Assembly: GCF_023639785.1 (NCBI RefSeq)
Contig: NZ_CP098325.1
Coordinates: 1,922,001-1,986,000, forward strand
Reading direction: 5' to 3'
Origin: Leclercia adecarboxylata
Lineage (GTDB): Bacteria > Pseudomonadota > Gammaproteobacteria > Enterobacterales > Enterobacteriaceae
Length of the DNA: 64,000 bases
Numbering within the stretch: the first letter of the stretch is position 1; every line of letters begins with the position of its first letter. This document shows, one piece after another, positions 20,787 to 31,153 of this stretch. The notes below the pieces were generated by a model. That model had not been told where the DNA came from. It did not search any database and was given only the letters and a program-made list of their open reading frames with translations. A program made the translations under genes and the position numbers.

Positions 20787-21500
20787 ATGATTGTGATGCT
20801 GGATATTGCTTATCAAACTGAATTTTTATTAGTCCCCGCGCGCCATGATTCGGGAGCGCTGATCGGTCTGGAAATAAACGTTAACTTCGTTGGCGTTAAC
20901 AACCAGGTGCGTATTCCTACCGAACTGGTGCGCCCTTTGCTGTCCCCTGCGCAGGAGTTAATGCTCTTTCAGGAGCAGCTCGCCCTGCTCGAAACCTGTA
21001 AGCTCTTTTTTATTCAGCAGCAGCTTATTGCATGGATAAATATTTCGTCGGTAATAGTTGAATACCTGATAACAAATGACGAAGGTGTTTCAATATGTGA
21101 ACGATATCCGTGGCTGGAGTTTACCATTTATGAGAACTACCCGGATCTCAATAAAGGCAATATGAATACCACGCTAATGAATTTTGCTTTGCGCTATCCG
21201 CTGGTGCTGGGCAATTTTGGCGCCGGTGATGCTTCAACCAAAGCCATTTTTGACGGCATGTTTAAACGTGTGGCGCTGGACAAAAACTTCATTCAGCAAC
21301 AGCTCACTGAAAATACATTCGATCCCTTTTTGCGGGCGATCTTCATCCAGATATCACCCTACTGTCAGTCGCTGATGGTTGCGGGCGTGGACGATGACGT
21401 GGTCCTGCAACGGTTGTCGGTATACGGCTTTAGCGCCATGCAGGGTGGCCTGTGGCCTGCCGTTCCCCTTGAACGCATCACCGCCCTGGTGCAGGGATAA
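20787..21500 (+). CDS. rflP: anti-FlhDC factor RflP (YdiV), degenerate EAL domain
   Basis: A 237-residue EAL-fold protein, same length as E. coli YdiV. The EAL motif is replaced (IGLEIN near residue 28) and the other metal ligands are altered, so it should neither bind nor cleave cyclic di-GMP. In E. coli and Salmonella the protein binds FlhD and directs FlhDC to ClpXP, lowering flagellar gene expression under poor nutrition. Conserved FIQQQL, ENYPDLN and LVLGNFGAG segments are present. Location next to nlpC is as in E. coli. Confidence 0.9.
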   Translation: MIVMLDIAYQTEFLLVPARHDSGALIGLEINVNFVGVNNQVRIPTELVRPLLSPAQELMLFQEQLALLETCKLFFIQQQLIAWINISSVIVEYLITNDEGVSICERYPWLEFTIYENYPDLNKGNMNTTLMNFALRYPLVLGNFGAGDASTKAIFDGMFKRVALDKNFIQQQLTENTFDPFLRAIFIQISPYCQSLMVAGVDDDVVLQRLSVYGFSAMQGGLWPAVPLERITALVQG

Positions 21501-21561
21501 CCCTTGCCTTACCCGGTGTTTAACCGCTGCTAAACCCACTACACTAAAAGCAGGAGGACCT

Positions 21562-23004
21562 ATGACCCTGTCTTTTACCGCGCACTGGCATGATGAATTA
21601 CCCGGCTTTTATACGGCCCTGAAACCCACTCCCCTGAGCAATGCCCGCCTGATCTGGCATAACAGGGCGCTGGCCGCGGAACTGGGGATCCCGGAATCGC
21701 TGTTCAGCCCGGATCAGGGGGCTGGCGTGTCTGGCGGCGAAACCCTGCTGCCCGGCATGCAGCCGCTGGCCCAGGTCTACAGCGGACATCAGTTTGGCGT
21801 CTGGGCCGGTCAGTTAGGGGATGGGCGAGGGATCCTGCTCGGCGAACAGCTGCTCGCTAACGGACAAACCCTGGACTGGCACCTGAAAGGCGCCGGGCTC
21901 ACGCCTTATTCACGTATGGGCGATGGCCGCGCCGTGCTGCGCTCCACCATCCGCGAAAGCCTTGCCTCCGAAGCGATGCACGCCCTGGGTATTCCCACCA
22001 CCCGCGCGCTGTCGATTGTCACGAGCGATACCCCGGTGGCCCGTGAGACCATGGAGCAGGGCGCGATGATGATCCGCGTTGCTCAGAGCCACGCCCGCTT
22101 CGGCCATTTCGAACACTTCTACTATCGCCGCGAGCCGGAGAAAGTGCGCCAGCTGGCTGATTTTGTCATTCGCCATCACTGGCCCCAGTGGCAGGACGAG
22201 GCCGATAAGTACATCCTCTGGTTCCGCGACGTGGTAGCACGTACCGCATCGCTCATTGCCTGCTGGCAGACGGTGGGCTTTGCGCATGGCGTGATGAATA
22301 CCGATAACATGTCGATCCTCGGCCTGACCATCGATTACGGCCCGTACGGTTTCCTTGATGACTATCAGCCGGGCTATATTTGCAACCACTCCGACTATCA
22401 GGGGCGTTACAGCTTTGATAACCAGCCTGCGGTGGGCCTGTGGAACCTGCAGCGCCTGGCGCAAGCGCTGTCACCCTTTATTGACGTGGATGCGCTGAAC
22501 GACGCGCTGGACAGCTATCAGGAAGTATTGCTCCAGCAGTACGGTAAACTGATGCGCCGCAAGCTGGGGCTGATGACCCAGGAGAAGGGCGATAACGAGC
22601 TGCTGAACAACCTGTTTGCGCTGATGGCACGGGAAGGCAGCGACTACACCCGCACCATGCGCATGCTGGGACAAACCGAACAGCACAGCGCCGCCTCGCC
22701 GCTGCGGGACGAGTTTATCGATCGCCAGGCGTTTGATGACTGGTTTGCGACCTACCGCGCGCGTCTGCAGCAGGAGAACGTGGCGGACGAGGTGCGCCAG
22801 GCGGAGATGAACGCCGTCAATCCGGCAATGGTGTTGCGTAACTGGCTGGCGCAGCGGGCGATCGAGCAGGCTGAAAAAGGCGATTACGCCGAGCTTCACC
22901 GCTTACACGAGGCGCTGCGGACGCCGTTTGCCGACCGCAGCGATGACTATATCAGCCGTCCGCCGGACTGGGGCAAACGGCTGGAGGTGAGTTGTTCAAG
23001 CTAG
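21562..23004 (+). CDS. selO: protein adenylyltransferase SelO (YdiU)
   Basis: A 480-residue pseudokinase that transfers AMP to Ser/Thr/Tyr of target proteins, with ATP bound in flipped orientation. Visible: [16 protein letters not shown] (glycine-rich region), [44 protein letters not shown] (catalytic/metal segment), [10 protein letters not shown] and a C-terminal SCSS. The last two supply the conserved cysteines known to form a regulatory disulfide. Start ATG at 21562 has an excellent CAGGAGGA site. Its stop overlaps the convergent hmuV stop in CTAG. Confidence 0.95.
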   Translation: MTLSFTAHWHDELPGFYTALKPTPLSNARLIWHNRALAAELGIPESLFSPDQGAGVSGGETLLPGMQPLAQVYSGHQFGVWAGQLGDGRGILLGEQLLANGQTLDWHLKGAGLTPYSRMGDGRAVLRSTIRESLASEAMHALGIPTTRALSIVTSDTPVARETMEQGAMMIRVAQSHARFGHFEHFYYRREPEKVRQLADFVIRHHWPQWQDEADKYILWFRDVVARTASLIACWQTVGFAHGVMNTDNMSILGLTIDYGPYGFLDDYQPGYICNHSDYQGRYSFDNQPAVGLWNLQRLAQALSPFIDVDALNDALDSYQEVLLQQYGKLMRRKLGLMTQEKGDNELLNNLFALMAREGSDYTRTMRMLGQTEQHSAASPLRDEFIDRQAFDDWFATYRARLQQENVADEVRQAEMNAVNPAMVLRNWLAQRAIEQAEKGDYAELHRLHEALRTPFADRSDDYISRPPDWGKRLEVSCSS

Positions 23005-23780
23005 GGGTTAAGAAAAACCTGCGGGCTGGTGTTAAGCGGATGCTGGCCCACATGAACCTCAGCGCGATACCAGCGGGAGAGGTTATCAGCGTGTAACACC
23101 TTCTTCGGTGTTCCCTGTGAGACAATCCTTCCCTCATGCAGGAGCACGATCCGGTCTGCCCATAAGGCGGCCAGATTGAGATCGTGCAGCACCACGCAGA
23201 CGTGCAGTTTTCCCCCCTGAACGAGAACCTTCAGCAGACGCAGCAGATGCTGCTGGTGATAGAGATCCAGCGCCGATGTCGGTTCATCAAGAAATAACCA
23301 CCCCCGGGGCGCACCCTCGCACCACAGCTGGGCCAGCGCCCGGGCCAGCTGAACGCGCTGTTGCTCTCCCCCCGACAGAGCTGCATACCGGCGGCCGGCC
23401 AGGGTCTGGCAGCCGGTAAGCTGCATCACCTCGCTGACGATCTGCGGCTCGGGCTGTTGCGTCCACGGCGAGCGGCCCATACCGATCACCCCCTCAACCG
23501 GCCAGTCAAAACCGAGCTGGGTTTGCTGGCGCATCACCGCCCGCAACCGGGATAAACGCTGCGTACTCCAGCCGTCCAGCGCTTTACCGGCCAGCAGGCA
23601 GCGCCCTGAATCCGGCTTGAGATAGCCGGTTAACAGGCGCAGCAGGGTGGATTTCCCTGCGCCGTTAGGGCCGATCAGCGCCACCAGTTCTCCCTGCGAA
23701 AGGGACAGGGAGACATCGTTTAGCACCGCCCGGCCTGCCAGGCTGTAGGTTAAGCCTTGGGCGATAAAAGAGTCAGCCAT
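23001..23780 (-). CDS. hmuV: haemin ABC transporter ATP-binding protein
   Basis: A 259-residue ATPase of the haemin importer. Walker [10 protein letters not shown] near residue 36, signature [15 protein letters not shown], Walker [17 protein letters not shown] and the His switch [14 protein letters not shown] chose MADSFIAQG (16 codons inside the longest frame), which overlaps the hmuU stop by 8 bases and fits the family's length. It ends convergently on selO with overlapping stop codons. Confidence 0.94.
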   Translation of the reverse strand: MADSFIAQGLTYSLAGRAVLNDVSLSLSQGELVALIGPNGAGKSTLLRLLTGYLKPDSGRCLLAGKALDGWSTQRLSRLRAVMRQQTQLGFDWPVEGVIGMGRSPWTQQPEPQIVSEVMQLTGCQTLAGRRYAALSGGEQQRVQLARALAQLWCEGAPRGWLFLDEPTSALDLYHQQHLLRLLKVLVQGGKLHVCVVLHDLNLAALWADRIVLLHEGRIVSQGTPKKVLHADNLSRWYRAEVHVGQHPLNTSPQVFLNP

Positions 23781-24765
23781 GCTGGCCTCCACGACGAAAA
23801 ATAAGCCACAGGAACCAGGGGGCGCCAAGAATACTGGTCAGCAACCCCACCGGCATCTCCGCCGGGGCCACCAGCGTGCGCGCAGCGGTATCGGCGATCA
23901 GCAGCAAAAAGGCCCCCGCCAGCACCGAGCCGGGGATCACCGCCCGGTGATCTGACCCCAGCCACATGCGTACCAGGTGCGGTACCACCAGGCCAATAAA
24001 GCCGATTACGCCGCTGACGGCCACCGCGGCGGCCACCAGTAGGGCGCTGCATAACAGCAGAAGGCGCTGGACGATCCGCACATCGACACCCAGATAATGC
24101 GCCTCTTCCTCACCAAGCTGCAGCAGATTCAGAGCCGCCGCCAGCCGCCAGATAATCAGCACCGTCGGGATCATCAGCGAGGTGACCGCCAGCAGGGTGG
24201 ACCACTGGGCCTGGCCGAGGCTGCCCATTCCCCACAGGGACAGCTGGCGCAACTGGGCGTCATTACTCACCCACGAGAGCACCCCCACCGCCGCGCCGCA
24301 CAGGGCGTTAATGGCGATGCCCACCAGCAGCAGGCGCGAGAGCGAACTCTCCCGCTGCTGGCTGAGCAGGAAAATGACGACTGTTGCAGCCAGGGCGCCG
24401 AGAAAGGCCGCCAGCATCGGGGCATAGAGCATCAGCAGGGCGGGCAGGGTAACGGGCAGCACCACCCATAGCGCAACGGCGCAGGCGGCACCGCTGCTGA
24501 TCCCCAGCAGGCCGGGGTCGGCGAGGGGGTTACGAAACAGTCCCTGCATCACGCAGCCCGCCAGCGCCAGGGCACCGCCAATTACCAGCGCCAGCAGCAC
24601 GCGCGGCAGGCGAATGGTGAGCCAGATCTGGCGCAGCGCCTCGTCGGTGCCGCTCCAGAGCAGGCTCACCGGCAGACGCAACGCGCCAAACCCGGTGGCC
24701 AGCAGCGTCATCAGGGCCAGCATCAGCGCCAGTCCCCACAGCGAACAGTGTATACGGCGAGGCAT
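23773..24765 (-). CDS. hmuU: haemin ABC transporter permease
   Basis: FecCD-family inner-membrane permease of 330 residues, about ten helices. The signature NPLADPGLLGISSGAACAV near residue 79 and the C-terminal AEMPVGLLTSILGAPWFLWLI are typical. It overlaps hmuT by one base and hmuV by eight, so the three are translated as a unit. Confidence 0.95.
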   Translation of the reverse strand: MPRRIHCSLWGLALMLALMTLLATGFGALRLPVSLLWSGTDEALRQIWLTIRLPRVLLALVIGGALALAGCVMQGLFRNPLADPGLLGISSGAACAVALWVVLPVTLPALLMLYAPMLAAFLGALAATVVIFLLSQQRESSLSRLLLVGIAINALCGAAVGVLSWVSNDAQLRQLSLWGMGSLGQAQWSTLLAVTSLMIPTVLIIWRLAAALNLLQLGEEEAHYLGVDVRIVQRLLLLCSALLVAAAVAVSGVIGFIGLVVPHLVRMWLGSDHRAVIPGSVLAGAFLLLIADTAARTLVAPAEMPVGLLTSILGAPWFLWLIFRRGGQHG

Positions 24766-25586
24766 CAGGGCAGTTGCTCGGCTTTATTGCGTAGCTGTCT
24801 AATCGCCTGCGGGGTACGCACGCTGAACCCCAACAGCGCCATGTCGTCAATCTGTAACACCTGCTTATTACGCCCGGCAGGGGTGTGCGCCAGACCTGGC
24901 AGCGTCCACAGATTCTCTTCTCCGCCCATCGCTTTCACGCCGTCCTGCGAAATCACCACCAGATCCGGCTGGCTGGCGATCACACCCTCCTGAGAGAGCG
25001 GCTGGTAACGGGAGAAGCCCTGCATGGCGTTGCGCAGACCCGCCGCGCGGATCGCCGCATCGGCCCCGGTATCCTGCCCGGCGGCCATGGCGGTCATCCC
25101 GCCGTGATTAAGAATGAACAGCACCCGCTTGTTAAGCGGGGAGGAGGGCATAGCGGCCAGCTCCTGCTTCAGACGCTGGCGCAGGGTTTCGCCTTCGGAG
25201 ACGCGGTGCGTCGCCTGCGCCACCACGCGCACTTTCTCGTCGATAACGCTGAGCGCATTGCTGCCCGGCACCGTCACCACGTTGATGTTGCTTTGCCCGA
25301 CCTGTTTGAGCGCCAGCGAAGGCTGCGCCTGGGCGCTGGCCAGCACCAGCGTCGGACGCATCGCCAGAATCCCCTCGGCATTAAGCTGGCGCAGATAGCC
25401 CACATCCGGCAGGGAGGTGGCCTGCGCCGGCCACTGGCTGGTGCTGTCGCGCGCCACCAGTGAATCTCCGGCACCCAGGGCGTAGACAATCTCCGTGACG
25501 TCCCCGCCAAGGGCCACGATCTTCTCCTGCGGCGCGGCAAAGGCGGCCAGCGGCAGCGCGGCAATCAGGGCAAGCAGTCTTCTCAT
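24765..25586 (-). CDS. hmuT: periplasmic haemin-binding protein
   Basis: A 273-residue substrate-binding protein of the FepB/HmuT cluster. The signal peptide is [19 protein letters not shown]. Mature N-terminus [20 protein letters not shown], with later segments [23 protein letters not shown] split across the two lobes. It carries haem from the outer-membrane receptor to HmuUV. It overlaps hmuS by four bases (ATGA). Confidence 0.94.
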   Translation of the reverse strand: MRRLLALIAALPLAAFAAPQEKIVALGGDVTEIVYALGAGDSLVARDSTSQWPAQATSLPDVGYLRQLNAEGILAMRPTLVLASAQAQPSLALKQVGQSNINVVTVPGSNALSVIDEKVRVVAQATHRVSEGETLRQRLKQELAAMPSSPLNKRVLFILNHGGMTAMAAGQDTGADAAIRAAGLRNAMQGFSRYQPLSQEGVIASQPDLVVISQDGVKAMGGEENLWTLPGLAHTPAGRNKQVLQIDDMALLGFSVRTPQAIRQLRNKAEQLP

Positions 25587-26611
25587 GCGGCCAGCCCTTT
25601 CACCGTCAGGGCGTCAATCTGTGCACGCCACTGGCGCTGCTCAGGTTCGCCTTCCGTGCGTTGACCGTACAGCTGGGCGATCTGGGTCCCGTCGGCGGCA
25701 AACAGCTCAAGGCTGGTCACGTGGCCGTCGGCGGTCGGTTTACGCGTCACCCAGGTTTCGGCGATGGACTCTTCCAGCAGGTGCAGGGTAAAAGCCGGGT
25801 TAAAGATGTTGAGCCAGCCTTTCATCGGCACCACTTTCTCCACCACACCGGTGAATATCTGCACGCAGCCGCGGTTGCCGACGAAGATCATGATCTCGTT
25901 AGCGTCCTGACGGGCGGTATCCAGCAGCTGCGCCAGGGCACGGTTATCCACCTGACAGGCCAGATCGTCACCCACCAGACGGAACGCCTGCTGACGGGTC
26001 AGGCCGTGGCGCTTCAGCAGCCCAAAGAACTGGTGCACATCGGTCATGGCGCGCCACTCGCTGTCCACCGTCGCGGCGTCGGCGTTAGCCACCTCTGCGC
26101 TCACATTGGCAGCCTTCAGCGCCAGCGGCGGGTTATCGGCAAAGATAAAGCGGGTCAGCAGGTCGCCCCAGGCGGAGATATCGGTGTTGTCGGTGGTGTA
26201 GACCTTCAGCAGCGCATCCCCCTGATGGTCAAAAAACTGGATGCTCTGGCGCTCGCCGCGGGCGGTGGTTTCGCTGATATGAAACACGCTCGCCCACTGG
26301 TTGAGGAACAGGCGCAGATCCAGCGCGCGCGGGTTAAGCACCAGCCCGGCATGGCCGTTCAGGTGCTGATTCGTAAAGGTCCCCACCTGCTCATGCACCG
26401 CATATTCGTTGCGGCAGATGCATTTGGTTTCGCCCACGGCTTCCAGCGCGCCGAGGATCTCGCGGATGTCGCCATGCAGACGCCACGCATCGTAGCCCAC
26501 CCGGGCATACGTCAGTTCAGCTTCACTGATGGCCATCAGCGCAGCGATATCACGCGCATATTTCCCCGGATTTTCTTCTTTTAATTCAAGCCAGCGTGTG
26601 TAGTGATTCAT
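25583..26611 (-). CDS. hmuS: cytoplasmic haemin-degrading/haem-handling factor HmuS
   Basis: A 342-residue HemS/ChuS/HmuS-family protein made of two similar halves. It takes up imported haem and, in some relatives, opens the ring. Visible features are the N-terminal [17 protein letters not shown] helix, [26 protein letters not shown], and [27 protein letters not shown] in the second half. The family's haem-ligand His lies in these strands. It lies 45 bases after hmuR and overlaps hmuT. Confidence 0.94.
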   Translation of the reverse strand: MNHYTRWLELKEENPGKYARDIAALMAISEAELTYARVGYDAWRLHGDIREILGALEAVGETKCICRNEYAVHEQVGTFTNQHLNGHAGLVLNPRALDLRLFLNQWASVFHISETTARGERQSIQFFDHQGDALLKVYTTDNTDISAWGDLLTRFIFADNPPLALKAANVSAEVANADAATVDSEWRAMTDVHQFFGLLKRHGLTRQQAFRLVGDDLACQVDNRALAQLLDTARQDANEIMIFVGNRGCVQIFTGVVEKVVPMKGWLNIFNPAFTLHLLEESIAETWVTRKPTADGHVTSLELFAADGTQIAQLYGQRTEGEPEQRQWRAQIDALTVKGLAA

Positions 26612-26656
26612 TGTCTCTTCCTTCCGGATAAATGCCCCGCAACCGGGGCAGGGGTA

Positions 26657-28642
26657 TTACCACTGATAACTCACGAAAATCTTGCCGTTGCGGCCATCCT
26701 GAGGGATGCCCTGTGGAGACCAGTACTCTTTGTCGAAGGCGTTACCCAGCACCAGAGTGGTGGTCACACCCTTCAGCGCCTGCTGGCCCTGATAGCTGAT
26801 ATAGAAATCGTTCACCGCGTAGCCCGGCTGTTGGCTGTAGCTGCTGCTCACGTGGGTGGAACGATCGGCGAAGGTGCCAATCCAGCCCACGTTGAAGCCG
26901 CTCTGCGCCAGGGGGATGTCCAGCTTGCTGGAGACGGTATCCGGACTGATGCTGGAGATGTACTCCCCGGTATCGGTGTCTTTGCCCCGGGTACGGTTAT
27001 AGGCCACGTCCAGGCTGAACAGGCTGGCGGAGTATTTCGCCATCATGTCCCAGCCCCAGATTTTGGCGTTCGGCACGTTGTACGACATGGTGGTCGCGGC
27101 GGCGAAGTCCACAGTGGTGGAGATGTAATCTTTGGCGTTGGTATCAAAGTAGCTGGCTTTGAACTCCAGTGCATCACTGGCAAGCATCAGATCGTCAAAG
27201 CGCAGGCCAACACCGTACTCCTGGGTTTCGTTGGTTTCCGGACGCAGATTTGGGTTCGGCACCCAGTAGTTGGTGTAGAACCGGCCAATGGAGAAGTGCT
27301 TCGCATCGTTGTACATCTCGCCCATCGTCGGGGCGCGGAAGGCCTGGGCATACGAGCCGAACATCATCAGCCAGTCGGTCGGGGAGACCGTGATCCCGGC
27401 GCGGGATGACCATTTATCGGCGTCTACGTCCTCGTAGCCGTCGCTGCTGCCGCTGTAGTTATCGTAGCGGGTGCCGCCCAGCAGGGTGACGGGCAGATCG
27501 CGCAGGGTGATCTCATCCTGCAGCCAGCCGGAGCTGAAGTCGATGCTCGCATCCGGGAAGCCGGTGGTGGCGCCAGAGGGGGACTGCTCCTGACGGTAAT
27601 ACTCGCCGCCGTAGGTCAGCAGGTGCGAGGCGAAAGAGTCGGCGAACAGGCGGGTGCGGTTTTCCACTTTGCCGCCTTTGGTTGTCTGCTCGCGATATTC
27701 CCCGGTGCCATCAATGTTTTGGGCGTTAATACGCGCTTCGGACCAGTAGATCCGGGCATCGGCGTTCAGCCAGTCATTACCCTCCGGGGCGATGTGATAC
27801 CCCAGCTGCACGTCACGCTGGATGGTGGAGCGGTCGGTCATCGGGTTACTGCTGTCGTCCGCCTCGATGGTCTGCGGATTTTTGGGCTCCTGCGCCGCGT
27901 TGTTGTAGTAGCGCAACGACCCGCTCAGGGACTGGGCCTGATCCATCTGCCAGCTGCCTTTCGCCAGCATATTGTTGATTGATTCGTCATTCGGTGCGGT
28001 CTCACCGCCGCCCTGACGAATATCCCCGCGATCCCGGCTCGACCAGGCCACCAGGCCGTCGAGGGTATCGGTTCGGCCAAAGGCGCTGGCTCCCATACCA
28101 AGGCTGTGATCGCCGGTGGCGGCGGTGCCAAACACGCGGAAACCGCTGGTCTGGCCGGCCTGAAGCAGGTCTTTCGCATCGGCGGTGTCATAGGCGATTA
28201 CCCCGCCCATTGCGCCGCTGCCGTACAGCAGGGCGGAGGGGCCGCGCACGATCTCAATACGTTTGATCAGCGCCGGGTCGAGAAAGGTGCTGTTCAGGTG
28301 GCCGGTATCGGTGCCCTGACGGACGCCGTCCACCAGTACCAGCACGCCGCGACGATCGTAGCCGCGCAGATTCACGTCCTGACCGTTGGTGCGTCCGGTG
28401 CCGTCAAGGGTCAGACCGGGAACATGGCGCAACAGGTCAGCGGCAGAGCTGGCGGTTTGATTCTCCGGGGCGGTGGCGTCAATGACGCTCACCATCATTG
28501 GCGCTTCAAAGGCGCTGCGGGAGTTTCCGGTGGCGGTTACCGTGATGTCGTCGGTGGCGGCAACGGCCATTCCCGGCAGAGCGGTGGTAATGGCCAGCGC
28601 CAGCAGCGACGGGCGTAAAGACGCGGTGTTCAGGTATGGCAT
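26657..28642 (-). CDS. hmuR: TonB-dependent haemin/haemoglobin outer-membrane receptor
   Basis: A 661-residue receptor. Signal peptide about residues 1-28 (LALAITTALPGMAVA-AT), TonB-box region DDITVTATG, plug domain with GTDTGHLNSTFLDPALIKRIE, then a 22-strand barrel ending in a C-terminal aromatic (VSYQW). The haem-receptor hallmarks FRAP and NPNL are present (AFRAPTMGEMY and PNPNLRPETNE), with a His (DAKHFS) between them. It imports haem across the outer membrane using TonB energy. Similar to HmuR/ChuA; first large gene of the hmu operon. Confidence 0.95.
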   Translation of the reverse strand: MPYLNTASLRPSLLALAITTALPGMAVAATDDITVTATGNSRSAFEAPMMVSVIDATAPENQTASSAADLLRHVPGLTLDGTGRTNGQDVNLRGYDRRGVLVLVDGVRQGTDTGHLNSTFLDPALIKRIEIVRGPSALLYGSGAMGGVIAYDTADAKDLLQAGQTSGFRVFGTAATGDHSLGMGASAFGRTDTLDGLVAWSSRDRGDIRQGGGETAPNDESINNMLAKGSWQMDQAQSLSGSLRYYNNAAQEPKNPQTIEADDSSNPMTDRSTIQRDVQLGYHIAPEGNDWLNADARIYWSEARINAQNIDGTGEYREQTTKGGKVENRTRLFADSFASHLLTYGGEYYRQEQSPSGATTGFPDASIDFSSGWLQDEITLRDLPVTLLGGTRYDNYSGSSDGYEDVDADKWSSRAGITVSPTDWLMMFGSYAQAFRAPTMGEMYNDAKHFSIGRFYTNYWVPNPNLRPETNETQEYGVGLRFDDLMLASDALEFKASYFDTNAKDYISTTVDFAAATTMSYNVPNAKIWGWDMMAKYSASLFSLDVAYNRTRGKDTDTGEYISSISPDTVSSKLDIPLAQSGFNVGWIGTFADRSTHVSSSYSQQPGYAVNDFYISYQGQQALKGVTTTLVLGNAFDKEYWSPQGIPQDGRNGKIFVSYQW

Positions 28643-28712
28643 GAGCCACTCTCCATTTAAAAGTGAAAAGCGCTGGCTGCCTGGGGGGAACCTGGGTGGC
28701 TGGCGAAGGTGC

Positions 28713-28904
28713 TTATTTTGTGAGGATTAATTTTCCGGCATGGGTCTGGCGCAACAGGTAGTGCTGGCCGTCATGCTCGATAATGACGCGTCCCTCTTCG
28801 CCCAACAGCTGTTTGCTGTCGATGCGGCGATCGGTTGCGCCCGGAGGCTGTGTTTTGTCTTCAGGACGAGTGAGCGTTGCTGCGGTGTTATCCATACGTG
28901 ACAT
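28713..28904 (-). CDS. hemP: HemP/HmuP family haemin uptake protein
   Basis: Small protein of 60-63 residues (starts [10 protein letters not shown] or MDNTAAT). The HemP core is clear: [39 protein letters not shown]. coli keeps a HemP-family relic (ydiE) at this same place beside aroH, which suggests the hmu operon is ancestral here and was lost in E. coli. Members act as RNA- or promoter-level activators of haem uptake in some bacteria. A Fur box lies 28 bases upstream of the start. Confidence 0.85.
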   Translation of the reverse strand: MSRMDNTAATLTRPEDKTQPPGATDRRIDSKQLLGEEGRVIIEHDGQHYLLRQTHAGKLILTK

Positions 28905-28931
28905 AATGTTTTTCAAAATAGCAATCAATGT

Positions 28932-28950
28932 AACAATGATAATCATTATC
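28932..28950 (-). promoter_or_regulatory. Fur box upstream of hemP-hmuRSTUV
   Basis: AACAATGATAATCATTATC matches 17 of 19 positions of the Fur consensus and is nearly palindromic. It implies iron repression of the whole haemin operon. Confidence 0.85.
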
Positions 28951-29029
28951 AACAAACTGCAAATCACGGCAAGTGTTTTGTGAAAAAAAGGTGACGGGAG
29001 TGGGGGTTAGGGGTTTGTGCGGCATGAAA

Positions 29030-29116
29030 AAAAGCCCGGTGGCGCTTCGCTTACCGGGCCTGCATATCGCGCTGTAGTTTGGCAGGCCGGGTAAAGCGTA
29101 GCAGCCACCCGGCGCA
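29030..29116. repeat. pair of REP-like hairpins between hemP and aroH
   Basis: GCCCGGTGGCGCTTCGCTTACCGGGC (29034-29059, shown in parts) and a second inverted unit GGCAGGCCGGGTAA...CACCCGGC (29081-29112) form a BIME-like pair. Seven As before the first stem are Us on the minus strand, so it can also end the aroH transcript. Confidence 0.75.
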
Positions 29117-29120
29117 GAAT

Positions 29121-30167
29121 TTAAAAACGGCTATCCACCGCCGCCGCCAGTTTATCCAGCAGCAGTTCGGTATCTTCCCAGCTCAGGCAGGGGTCGGTAA
29201 TGGACTGACCGTAGGTTATCGGCTGGCCAACCACCACTTTTTGGGTGCCTTCGCGCAGGAAACTTTCGGCCATGATCCCGGCGATGGCGCTGGAGCCGTT
29301 GCGGATCTGCTGGCACACCTCATCGCAGACGTCCAGCTGGCGGCGGTGCTGCTTCTGGCAGTTGCCGTGGCTAAAATCGATCACCAGCTGCTCCGGCAGG
29401 TCGAACTCGCGCAGGGTGTCGCAGGCTTCGGCGATGTCCTGCGGATGATAGTTCGGCTGTTTACCGCCACGCATAATGATGTGGCCGTATGGGTTGCCGC
29501 TGGTTTGGTAGATGGTCATCTGGCCATTCTTGTCCGGGGACAGGAACATGTGGCTGGCGCGGGCCGCGCGGATGGCGTCCACCGCGATGCGGGTATTACC
29601 GTCAGTGCCATTTTTGAAGCCCACCGGGCAGGAGAGCGCCGAGGCCATTTCACGGTGGATCTGGCTTTCGGTGGTGCGCGCACCAATCGCCCCCCAGCTG
29701 ATGAGGTCGGCGATAAACTGTCCGGTCACCATATCCAGGAATTCGGTGGCGGTGGGCACGCCAAGCTCGTTAACCTGCAGCAGCAGCTTGCGGGCCAGCT
29801 GAATGCCGTGATTGACCCGGTAACTGCCGTTCAAATCGGGATCGGAGATAAGCCCCTTCCAGCCGACCACGGTACGCGGCTTCTCGAAGTAGGTGCGCAT
29901 CACGATCTCGAGGCGCGACTGGTGCTTATCCCGCAGCCCTTTCAGGCGCTGGGCGTAGTCCATAGCGGCATCAGTATCGTGGATGGAGCAAGGGCCTACG
30001 ATCACCAGCAGGCGGCGATCTTCCCCATTGAGGATTTTTTCAACGCGTTTTCGTGACGTTGTCACGTGTTCGGCCACTGCCGCAGAAACAGGGTATCGCT
30101 GGGCCAGCTCTGCTGGCGTCACCAGGCTGTCGATACGCGCTGTGCGGAGTTCATCGGTTTTGTTCAT
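29121..30167 (-). CDS. aroH: 3-deoxy-7-phosphoheptulonate synthase, Trp-sensitive
   Basis: DAHP synthase catalysing the first step of the shikimate pathway. 348 residues as in E. coli AroH. Visible: VGPCSIHDTDAAM, VMRTYFEKPRTVVGWKGLISDPDL, GARTTESQIHREMASALSCPVGFKNGTDGN and FSHGNCQKQHRRQLD, which hold the PEP/E4P and metal ligands. The start MNKTDELRT is nine codons inside the longest frame and equals E. coli. A Trp-repressor-like operator sits 140 bases upstream. Confidence 0.95.
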   Translation of the reverse strand: MNKTDELRTARIDSLVTPAELAQRYPVSAAVAEHVTTSRKRVEKILNGEDRRLLVIVGPCSIHDTDAAMDYAQRLKGLRDKHQSRLEIVMRTYFEKPRTVVGWKGLISDPDLNGSYRVNHGIQLARKLLLQVNELGVPTATEFLDMVTGQFIADLISWGAIGARTTESQIHREMASALSCPVGFKNGTDGNTRIAVDAIRAARASHMFLSPDKNGQMTIYQTSGNPYGHIIMRGGKQPNYHPQDIAEACDTLREFDLPEQLVIDFSHGNCQKQHRRQLDVCDEVCQQIRNGSSAIAGIMAESFLREGTQKVVVGQPITYGQSITDPCLSWEDTELLLDKLAAAVDSRF

Positions 30168-30306
30168 GGTATTTCTCAGAATGTAGTGCTTCATCGGTAA
30201 CTTACCGGGAAGTGATGGGCATCACCTTAAACCAATCCCCGCTGATTTCAAGAGCAGGGCACAAACGTGCCCTGTTGTGGGGGCGAGTATAAAGGATAAT
30301 GAACCA

Positions 30307-30328
30307 ATGTACTAGCCTGTTAGTACAT
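30307..30328 (-). promoter_or_regulatory. TrpR operator of aroH
   Basis: ATGTACTA-GCCTGT-TAGTACAT type palindrome with eight-base perfect arms, close to the GTACTAGTT-type trp operator. It lies just upstream of a TATACT -10-like element (around 30283-30290) and overlaps the last codons of ppsR. E. coli aroH is TrpR-regulated in the same way. Confidence 0.8.
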
Positions 30329-31153
30329 GCGGCGATTCAGGCCCATAATATCGAGAATTTTGGTGGCAATCTCTTCTACCGAATAGTTAGTACTGTTCAG
30401 CCACGGAATGTTGTTCTTGCGATACAGGGCCTCAACCTCAGCCACTTCCATCCGGCACTGGCGCATCGACGCATAGCGGCTGTTTTCCCGGCGCTCCTCG
30501 CGGATGGCCGCCAGTCGTTCGGGGTTAATGGTCAGACCAAACAGCTTATGCTGGAGCGGTTTGAGCGCGGCCGGGAGGACAAGGTTATCCATATCGTCGG
30601 CTATAAAGGGGTAGTTGGCAGCGCGGATGCCGAACTGCATAGCCAGATAGAGGCTGGTAGGAGTCTTACCGCAGCGCGACACCCCAAGCAGAATGACCTG
30701 AGCCTGATCGAGGTTTCGCAGCGAGATACCATCGTCGTGGGCGAGGGTGTAGTCAATGGCAGCTATGCGGGCGTCGTATTTGGTGATATTCGCCGGGTTA
30801 AGGCCGTGGGTGCGGTGCGCCACCGGGGTGGGATCCAGCTTCATCTCCTGCTGGAGCGGGGCCACCAGCGCCTGCACGATGTCCTGACAAAAACCTTCGC
30901 TCTGCAAAATGATCTGACGGATTTCCGGGATCACAATCGAGTAGAACACCAGCGGACGCACGCCGGTCTGCTGGTAAATGGCATCAATTTGATCTTTCAC
31001 CGCTCTGGCGCGGCTCTCGTTTTCCACAAACGGCAGGGTGATGCTGTTAATGGAAACCGGGAATTGCGACATCACCGCATGGCCCAGCACCTCGGCGGTG
31101 ATCGCCGTACCATCGGAAATATAAAAAACGTGGCGATCGACAGCATTATCCAT
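30320..31153 (-). CDS. ppsR: PEP synthetase regulatory protein (kinase/pyrophosphorylase)
   Basis: DUF299 family bifunctional enzyme of 277 residues. It inactivates PpsA by ADP-dependent phosphorylation of a Thr and reactivates it by Pi-dependent removal. The P-loop [15 protein letters not shown] is near residue 153. The start [19 protein letters not shown] matches E. coli, 21 codons inside the longest frame. It is divergent from its target ppsA and its stop lies inside the aroH operator. Confidence 0.95.
   Translation of the reverse strand: MDNAVDRHVFYISDGTAITAEVLGHAVMSQFPVSINSITLPFVENESRARAVKDQIDAIYQQTGVRPLVFYSIVIPEIRQIILQSEGFCQDIVQALVAPLQQEMKLDPTPVAHRTHGLNPANITKYDARIAAIDYTLAHDDGISLRNLDQAQVILLGVSRCGKTPTSLYLAMQFGIRAANYPFIADDMDNLVLPAALKPLQHKLFGLTINPERLAAIREERRENSRYASMRQCRMEVAEVEALYRKNNIPWLNSTNYSVEEIATKILDIMGLNRRMY

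Noticed and set aside
29079..30056. 325-codon open frame antisense to aroH
   Set aside because: Begins inside the REP hairpins and mirrors aroH; not protein-like.
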